This document shows positions 1 to 3,947 of a stretch of DNA of 5,302 nt, one piece after another. How positions within the stretch are numbered: the first letter of the stretch is position 1; every line of letters begins with the position of its first letter. Where the stretch lies: positions 1-5,302 of the forward strand of contig JAEWOA010000115.1 in NCBI GenBank assembly GCA_023461115.1, in the 5' to 3' direction. The position numbers and the translations under genes were made by a program. The notes beneath the pieces were generated by a model, which was not told where the DNA came from, did not search any database, and saw only the letters and a list, made by a program, of their open reading frames with translations. The stretch comes from Actinomycetes bacterium. Lineage in GTDB: Bacteria > Actinomycetota > Actinomycetes > Actinomycetales > Cellulomonadaceae.

Positions 1-516
1 GCTCAGGGCCGCGTCCGCGCCGCCGCGGCCCACGCCCAGCACCTCCGCGAGCGCCGCGCCGGCCAGGCCCTCCCACGCGTTCAGCAGGACGATCTGCCGG
101 TCACGTGGGCTCAGCGCCGCGAGCGCGCGGCGCACCTGGTCGTCGGCCACGGCGCGCAGCGCGGGATCGTCGTCGTCGACCGACTCGGGCAGGTGCTCCA
201 TGGGGATCGGCCGGCTCTTGCGGCGGTGGTTGGCCAGGACGAACCCCGCGGTCCGGTAGAGCCAGGGCAGCTCGGCGCCGTCGGGGACGTCGTCGCGCCG
301 GCGCCAGGCGATCACCAGGACGTCCGCGGCGAGGTCCTCGGCGTCCCCGCCCGCGCGGCGCGCGAGGTACCGGAACACCGCGGTCTCGTGCTCGCGGACC
401 AGCGCGGTGAACCACGCGTCGTCGTGCGCCGAGCCGGATCGGTCGGGAGCCTCACGTTCCGGGGCGTGTCCGTGCTCGGCCTCGTCGGGCACCGGTGCAT
501 CGGTCCGCGGCGGCAC
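1..516 (-). CDS. ECF-type RNA polymerase sigma factor (C-terminus cut by window edge)
   Basis: An extracytoplasmic-function sigma-70 factor that would direct RNA polymerase to a specific promoter set. 172 codons are present and the 3' end lies outside the window. Residues 1-33 form an acidic, probably disordered extension. Region 2 spans about 34-102: it starts DAWFTALVREHE, then FRYLARRAGG and the acidic AEDLAADV stretch typical of region 2.2, followed by WLYRTAGFVLANHRRK (2.3-2.4). A short acidic linker (SVDDDDP, 112-118) leads to region 4, whose start is clear at about 127-172: ALAALSPRDRQIVLLNAWEGL and then the helix-turn-helix, which the window cuts. The start is taken as GTG 516-514, preceded by GGGGGAG three bases away. 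In-frame GTGs at 594 and 492 are alternatives, and the conserved core begins well inside all of them. No anti-sigma gene is visible; if it follows the sigma gene, as is common, it lies left of the window. Confidence 0.88.
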   Translation of the reverse strand, partial: MPPRTDAPVPDEAEHGHAPEREAPDRSGSAHDDAWFTALVREHETAVFRYLARRAGGDAEDLAADVLVIAWRRRDDVPDGAELPWLYRTAGFVLANHRRKSRPIPMEHLPESVDDDDPALRAVADDQVRRALAALSPRDRQIVLLNAWEGLAGAALAEVLGVGRGGADAALS

Positions 517-734
517 GCGCTCCCCCGTCTCGTCGTCCTGGCGGCATCGTCGCACCCGGCGCCTGGGCGTGGGCGGCCGACACCCGGGCGTCACCGCCCT
601 CGTCGGCCCTATGTCGCCCGGCACGCGCTTCTTGCACCGCACGCCCGACGAACTCGCCTAACTACTGCCGAACGGCCGCCGACGTCGACGCGACCACCCT
701 CATCCGACCGCCCTCGGCCGTCCCGACCGACGCG
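517..734. other. Intergenic gap between ParA-like gene and sigma gene
   Basis: These 218 bases separate the ParA-like stop codon from the sigma start. Part may code for a longer sigma N-terminus if GTG 594 is used. On the minus strand ACGGCCG and CGGCCGT form a 7-base inverted repeat with a loop of roughly 40 bases and no T tract, so it is not a convincing terminator. The stretch around 655-670 is the least GC-rich part and is where a sigma promoter might sit, but I found no pair of -35/-10 hexamers that I would defend. Confidence 0.4.
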
Positions 735-2249
735 CTACAACCCGTCCGCCACCACCGCGGCAGCGTGCAGCCACGCCGCGCGCGTCGCGGGCCGCAGGGT
801 CTCGTAGTCGATCGGTCCGCCGGCGACGAGACCCGCGTCGTGCGGCACCTCGACCACCGCGCGCGTGAGCGCCCCGAAGTGGGTCCGCAGCCGCGTGCGC
901 AAGTCCTTGTCCACCTTGGCGTCGGGCGCCGAGAGGATGGTCACGGCCTGCCGGACGGCGTCGTCGTGGCCCGTGGCCCGCAGCGCGTCCAGCGCCCACG
1001 CCGCGGACTGCGCGGTGTCCTCCCGGATCGTCGAGACGACGACGATCTGGTCCGCCACGTCGATCGCGGCCTGCCAGTTGGACGCACGCATGTTGTTCCC
1101 GGTGTCCACCAGCAGCACGCGGTAGAACCGCGAGAGCAGCTGGTGCAGCGAGCGGAACGCGTCGGCGTCGATGCTTGCCGCGGACGCCGAGTCCTCGTCG
1201 GACGCCAGCACGTCGAACTGCTCGTTGGTCTGCGTGCGGACGAACCCGTCGAGGTCCCCGAGCCGCACCGTGCCCGGCCCACCCAGCGACGGCATGGCGC
1301 GCAGCAGGTCCACCGCGGTGCGCTGGTGCTCGGTGTGCGCCGAGCGCCAGCCCAGGGTGCCGCGCGTCTCGTTGTTGTCCCACGCCAGGGTGTACCCGCC
1401 GCGCTCGAGGCCGAACGTCGCGGCCAGCAACATCGTCGCGGTCGTCTTGTGGGCGCCGCCCTTGGGGTTGACGACGACGATCGTGCGCGGGCCGTCGAGC
1501 GTGCGGCGCACCGCCGCCTGCTGGACCCGCTCGCGGCGCTCCGACGCGCCCGGGCGGGGCTTGATCGCGCCGAACGTCAGCACGCGCATGCCCTTGCGCC
1601 AGCCCTGCTCGGCCGGCCCGGTGGAGGCGGGGTGGCGGGCCGCGAGCAGGTCGTCGAGGGTCGGCAGCGTGGTCGAGTCGCTCGCGTCGGTCGGCGGGCG
1701 GGTGCGCCGCGTGGGCGACGAGGGCGCGTGCGCCGGGTCGGCGGACGTCGACTGCGCCGCGGCGTCGGCGATCGCCGTGGCGGGGAAGACGGTCGCGGCG
1801 AACGCGCTGGCTGCGGCGCTGTCGTCGGGCTCGCGACCACCGGAGGCGCTGCCGGGGTCGCCTCCGGGGGCACTGCCGCCCGTGGCGGCCTCGTCGGGCC
1901 CGCCCGTCGGCGCAGCGGACCCAGCGCTCGCTCCGCTCGGCGCTGCCACGGGGGGCGGCATCGTGGGGGTGGCCGCCGGGGCGACCGCCTCGTCGACCAG
2001 CCCGTCGGGGTGGATCAGCAGGTCCCACACCCCGTCGGGGTCGCGGACCTGGGCAGGGACCGGGCGCCCGACCTCGCCCGCAATCGTCGCGATGCGCTGC
2101 GTGATCGCCGCCCCCGCCTCCTGCAGGCTGCCGAGCGCGATCCGCTCGACCACGCCGTCCACCGAGATCTCGCCCGTGCCGTCGTCCCGCACCTCGGCGC
2201 TGACCTGCGGAAGCGGCGCCTGTGAAGCACCATTCACGCGATCACTCAT
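735..2249 (-). CDS. MinD/ParA-like ATPase with N-terminal domain and long disordered linker
   Basis: A 504-residue deviant-Walker-A ATPase. Residues about 16-86 form a compact predicted alpha/beta domain (ISVDGVVERIALGS, then a helix, then VRDPDGVWDLLIHPDGLV). Residues 88-195 are Ala/Pro/Gly/Ser-rich and look disordered. The ATPase domain is about 220-504. Its P-loop is NPKGGAHKTT (261-270) with signature lysine K263 and phosphate-binding K268. The switch-I-like segment is WDNNETRGTLG (290-300), and the Walker B segment is VLLVDTGNN (378-386). Two positions depart from the classical family: the P-loop glycine before the second lysine is histidine (H267), and the second switch-I aspartate is asparagine (N293). 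The start is ATG 2249, preceded by AGGTGGAG; an in-frame TTG at 2267 lies upstream but would place the binding site inside the gene. Relatives use ATP-driven dimerisation to position DNA, division or secretion machinery. No ParB partner is visible, so the target is unknown. Annotating it as parA would be too specific. Confidence 0.9.
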   Translation of the reverse strand: MSDRVNGASQAPLPQVSAEVRDDGTGEISVDGVVERIALGSLQEAGAAITQRIATIAGEVGRPVPAQVRDPDGVWDLLIHPDGLVDEAVAPAATPTMPPPVAAPSGASAGSAAPTGGPDEAATGGSAPGGDPGSASGGREPDDSAAASAFAATVFPATAIADAAAQSTSADPAHAPSSPTRRTRPPTDASDSTTLPTLDDLLAARHPASTGPAEQGWRKGMRVLTFGAIKPRPGASERRERVQQAAVRRTLDGPRTIVVVNPKGGAHKTTATMLLAATFGLERGGYTLAWDNNETRGTLGWRSAHTEHQRTAVDLLRAMPSLGGPGTVRLGDLDGFVRTQTNEQFDVLASDEDSASAASIDADAFRSLHQLLSRFYRVLLVDTGNNMRASNWQAAIDVADQIVVVSTIREDTAQSAAWALDALRATGHDDAVRQAVTILSAPDAKVDKDLRTRLRTHFGALTRAVVEVPHDAGLVAGGPIDYETLRPATRAAWLHAAAVVADGL

Positions 2250-2282
2250 CGCTCCACCTCTCGGCAAGTCCCCACGCTGCGC

Positions 2283-2288
2283 AAACTA
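2283..2288 (-). promoter_or_regulatory. Possible -10 hexamer for the ParA-like gene
   Basis: On the minus strand this reads TAGTTT, fitting the actinobacterial TANNNT pattern, about 34 bases before the ATG and in the least GC-rich part of the gap. No recognisable -35 hexamer lies 17 bases upstream. A TGCGCA palindrome sits directly downstream (2278-2283) and could be an operator. This is a weak call resting on one hexamer. Confidence 0.2.
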
Positions 2289-2359
2289 CGCGAAACCGCC
2301 CGCGCGCGCTGCCGTTCGCCGCCGGCGCCCGTCGCTGCCCGCATGGCTGCGCCGGGAAC

Positions 2360-2377
2360 GCCCGTCACGGGCACGAT
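2360..2377. repeat. Hairpin element, copy A (GCCCG-TCA-CGGGC plus CGAT)
   Basis: A perfect 5-base-pair stem with a three-base loop (2360-2372) followed by ACGAT. It lies in the 165-base gap between the RsbW-like gene and the ParA-like gene. An almost identical element occurs at 3422-3439, with 16 of 18 positions the same. No T tract follows on either strand, so intrinsic termination is not well supported. A protein-binding site or a small dispersed repeat fits equally well. Confidence 0.5.
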
Positions 2378-2414
2378 CGCCGCACCCCTCGGCGCATCGA
2401 TGCCGCACGCAGGC

Positions 2415-2837
2415 TCAGTCGTCGGTGGTGAGCTCGAACCACACGCGCTTGCCCGTCGCGCACGGCGCCGTGCCCCACGTGGACGCGAGCGCCTCGACGA
2501 GCGCGAGGCCGCGGCCGCTCTGGGCCGGGAGCTCGGGGTGCTGCACCGCGGGCTGGCCGGCGCCCGCGTCCGTGACGCCGATCTCGACGCACGCGCCGGT
2601 CACCGCGAGATCCACCAGGACCTGCCCCTCGCCGTGCACCACGGCGTTGGCCACGAGCTCGGCGGTCAGCAGCTCCGCGATCTGGTTGGCCGAGCCGCCG
2701 ATGCCCACGTCCGCGAGTGAGCGCATCACCCACGCGCGCGCGGCACGCGGCGCCGTCGGCTCAGCCGTCAGCTCGATCCGACCCGCGTGTTCGGGGCCGC
2801 GCCGCCGCACGCTCGGCGCGCTCCGGATCTCTCGCAC
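2415..2837 (-). CDS. RsbW/SpoIIAB-like ATP-binding protein (HATPase_c family, anti-sigma type)
   Basis: A small single-domain protein with the histidine-kinase-like (GHKL) ATPase fold, of the type abundant in actinomycetes next to regulators. With the chosen start it has 140 residues, the usual size. The N box is AELVANAVVHG (59-69, E60 and N64), the G1 box is DAGAG (90-94) and the G2 box is GRGLALVEALASTWG (108-122). There are no membrane segments and no sensor domain. Characterised relatives bind a sigma factor and phosphorylate an anti-anti-sigma partner; neither function is shown here, and no STAS-domain partner lies in the window. The start is uncertain. GTG 2837 has GGAAGG ten bases upstream and GTG 2846 is too close to it. 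TTG 2927 would add 30 residues and overlap the VOC gene, but codon use before 2846 is clearly less GC-biased in third positions, so I prefer the short form. Confidence 0.85.
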   Translation of the reverse strand: MREIRSAPSVRRRGPEHAGRIELTAEPTAPRAARAWVMRSLADVGIGGSANQIAELLTAELVANAVVHGEGQVLVDLAVTGACVEIGVTDAGAGQPAVQHPELPAQSGRGLALVEALASTWGTAPCATGKRVWFELTTDD

Positions 2838-2884
2838 ATCACCCACGCCTTCCAGGGTGCCGGACGCGCGTCCGACGCGCTGGG

Positions 2885-2914
2885 CGTATGCGCAATCCGG
2901 ATCGTTCTCGTCAC
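2885..2914 (-). promoter_or_regulatory. Possible promoter of the RsbW-like gene
   Basis: On the minus strand GTGACG (2914-2909) and CATACG (2890-2885) are separated by 18 bases. They match the sigma-70 hexamers at four and three positions. The site would start a transcript about 40 bases before GTG 2837, consistent with the shorter protein start, and it overlaps the 3' end of the VOC gene. A TGCGCA palindrome covers the -10 edge. This is suggestive only. Confidence 0.22.
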
Positions 2915-3357
2915 CCGGCTGGGGCAACCTCCCACCCGACCAGGCCGACTGTGTTGCCCTCGCTGTCCTGCGCGAACGCCTGCCACTCGTCGTGGCCCGC
3001 GGGTCCGAGCGTGTCGTCCTCGTGCCGGAAGATCACGTGCGGCTCGCCCACGACGAGCGCACCCGCCGAACGCCACCGCTCGAGCGCGGCGGGCACATCG
3101 TCGACGACGAGGTACAGCCGCGACCCGCGCGCGCCACCGGCGCCGCCGGCGTCCTCGTCGGACACACCCTCGTCGAACACACCCTCGTCGGACCCGCCCT
3201 CGTCGGCGGAGAGCATGAGGCGGGCGCCGTCGAGGTCGAAGAACGCGATGCCCGGAGGGTCGTAGACGGCGAGCGCCGGGGCTCCGAGCACGCGCTCATA
3301 GAACCGGACCGCACGAGCCAGGTCGCGCACGGGCTGGGATACCTGGGCCAGACGCAT
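2911..3357 (-). CDS. VOC-superfamily (glyoxalase/bleomycin-resistance-like) protein
   Basis: A 148-residue protein with the two beta-alpha-beta-beta-beta modules of the vicinal oxygen chelate fold. Module 1 begins MRLAQVSQPVRDLARAVRFYERVLG (conserved FYxxVLG at 19-25) and ends FFDLDGARLMLS (39-50). Module 2 begins SRLYLVVDDVPAALERW (79-95) and ends DSEGNTVGLVGW (131-142). The length is normal for the family despite an acidic repeat insert at 52-68. Positions that often carry metal ligands are not typical: Q5/S7 replace the usual early histidine, and there is no glutamate in the final GN-x-x-x-L strand (G138). H122 in HDEW is a possible remaining ligand. Substrate and reaction cannot be predicted; family members include isomerases, dioxygenases and drug-binding proteins. 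The start is ATG 3357, with GAGGA seven bases upstream. The longer in-frame start at 3447 would run through the repeats of the control region and is unlikely. Confidence 0.86.
   Translation of the reverse strand: MRLAQVSQPVRDLARAVRFYERVLGAPALAVYDPPGIAFFDLDGARLMLSADEGGSDEGVFDEGVSDEDAGGAGGARGSRLYLVVDDVPAALERWRSAGALVVGEPHVIFRHEDDTLGPAGHDEWQAFAQDSEGNTVGLVGWEVAPAG
3154..3205 (-). repeat. 15-base in-frame tandem repeat inside the VOC gene
   Basis: Units start at 3154, 3169, 3184 and 3199, each beginning CTCGTCG on the plus strand. The first two full units differ at one base, the third differs at a few, and the fourth is partial. In the protein this gives a five-residue period of the form (S/F)-D-E-G-(V/G) over residues 52-68, in the loop between the two VOC modules. 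The period is a multiple of three, so gain or loss of units keeps the frame. Confidence 0.85.
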
Positions 3358-3421
3358 ACGGGCATCCTCGCAGCCGCGCCCGCCACCGCCGAGTCGCTGC
3401 GCCGATGGATGTGGCGCGAGT

Positions 3422-3439
3422 GCCCGCCACGGGCGCGAT
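3422..3439. repeat. Hairpin element, copy B (GCCCG-CCA-CGGGC plus CGAT)
   Basis: A five-base-pair stem with a three-base loop (3422-3434), followed by GCGAT. It matches copy A at 2360-2377 in 16 of 18 positions, including both stem arms. It lies 64 bases before the VOC start codon. Its last two bases begin the first box of the 12-base repeat array. Being a near palindrome, it cannot be assigned to one strand. Confidence 0.5.
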
Positions 3440-3469
3440 GCGCACACCCATGCGCACGCCTATGCGCGC
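3438..3469. repeat. Three ATGCGCAC-type boxes at 12-base spacing
   Basis: ATGCGCAC occurs at 3438-3445 and 3450-3457, and ATGCGCGC at 3462-3469. Start-to-start distance is exactly 12 bases both times. Between the boxes lie ACCC and GCCT. Each box contains the TGCGCA or TGCGCG core. The array sits 81-112 bases before the VOC start and 160-191 bases before the rightward gene. Regular spacing suggests cooperative protein binding or a short tandem duplication. Confidence 0.6.
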
Positions 3470-3495
3470 AGCCACGGGTGGGGCGCGGCGGGTGA

Positions 3496-3572
3496 GGCGC
3501 CTTAGGGGGCAGGGGTGGCGCGGCGGCGCGCGGAACCCGGCAGATGACCGATCCGCCGGTGGGCGCCTTAGG
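3496..3572. repeat. Direct repeat pair GGCGCCTTAGG
   Basis: An identical 11-base word occurs at 3496-3506 and 3562-3572, 66 bases start to start, in the same orientation and both within the divergent control region. The flanking bases differ after the shared word. The second copy is 57 bases before the start of the 77-residue gene. CTTAGG is relatively A/T-containing for this DNA, so two perfect copies stand out. Confidence 0.55.
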
Positions 3573-3591
3573 ACCACCGTGGAGCGTGTCC

Positions 3592-3626
3592 GGGGACGAG
3601 GGGACCTCGGACGGGAGGGGACGAGG
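3592..3626 (+). other. G-rich leader with duplicated GGGGACGAGG around the ribosome binding site
   Basis: GGGGACGAGG occurs at 3592-3601 and again at 3617-3626. Runs of three or four G lie at 3592, 3600, 3613 and 3617, with intervening stretches of 4, 9 and 1 bases, which meets the loose pattern for a G-quadruplex. The last runs overlap the GGAGG-like ribosome binding site of the gene starting at 3629. Confidence 0.35.
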
Positions 3627-3628
3627 AC

Positions 3629-3862
3629 ATGCTGGACGGCTGGGGACCGGCCGCCGACGCGGCGCTCGACTACCGGCGCGAGCGGTTGCTCGCGGACCTG
3701 CGCACCGCGCGCCGCACCGACGACCGGCGCCGCGCCGCGCTGCGCGAGGTGCACGGCCGCACCACCGACCTGGCCCGCCGCTCGCTGGACCTGCTGGGGC
3801 ACGTGACCAGCGGCAGCGTCGCCGGGCCGGCGCTCGGGCGGGGGCCCGGCCTCGCGGCGTGA
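3629..3862 (+). CDS. Small Arg/Leu-rich protein of unknown function (77 residues)
   Basis: I do not recognise a family. The protein is rich in Arg, Ala, Leu and Asp. Residues about 9-60 (AALDYRRERLLADLRTARRT through REVHGRTTDLARRSLDLLGH) read as one or two long charged amphipathic helices. The last 15 residues are Gly/Ala/Pro-rich and probably unstructured. There is no signal peptide, membrane segment or cysteine motif. It is probably cytoplasmic. ATG 3629 is preceded by GGAGG ten bases away and GAGG two bases away. Third positions are strongly G/C, as in neighbouring genes. It reads in the same direction as the LAL regulator gene, 85 bases upstream of it, and the two may be co-transcribed. 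The charged helices could support dimerisation or nucleic-acid binding, but nothing specific shows this. Confidence 0.65.
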   Translation: MLDGWGPAADAALDYRRERLLADLRTARRTDDRRRAALREVHGRTTDLARRSLDLLGHVTSGSVAGPALGRGPGLAA

Positions 3863-3947
3863 GGCCCGTGGCGCCTGACGCCGGCGGGAATCCGGAGGCG
3901 GTGTGTGGGTGGGCGCTGCCAGGATCGGCTCCGTGGCCCGAGGCACC

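Larger units (their letters stand above)
3358..3628. promoter_or_regulatory. Divergent control region between VOC gene and 77-residue gene
   Basis: These 271 bases lie between two divergently oriented genes, so they should hold the start signals for both. From left to right they contain the VOC ribosome binding site (GAGGA near 3365), a hairpin element, three 12-base-spaced boxes, two GGCGCCTTAGG repeats and a G-rich leader ending in the binding site of the rightward gene. I could not identify confident -35/-10 pairs for either direction. No gene-like reading frame with a good start is seen inside. Confidence 0.55.

Noticed and set aside
495..2225. A 576-codon plus-strand reading frame opposite the ParA-like gene, and another long one at 1171-3495
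   Set aside because: Both are antisense to genes with clear family motifs, have low-complexity Arg/Gly/Ala/Ser-rich translations and cross several real gene boundaries. Long spurious frames are normal in DNA of this GC content.
735..2249. A parAB-type partition locus with parS sites
   Set aside because: No ParB-like gene is present, no TGTTTCACGTGAAACA-like site was seen, and the P-loop and linker architecture differ from chromosomal ParA.
2360..2372. Hairpin copy A as an intrinsic terminator of the RsbW-like gene
   Set aside because: The stem is only five base pairs and neither strand has a following T run. The near-identical copy upstream of the VOC gene is not downstream of any gene on the plus strand, which argues against a terminator role.
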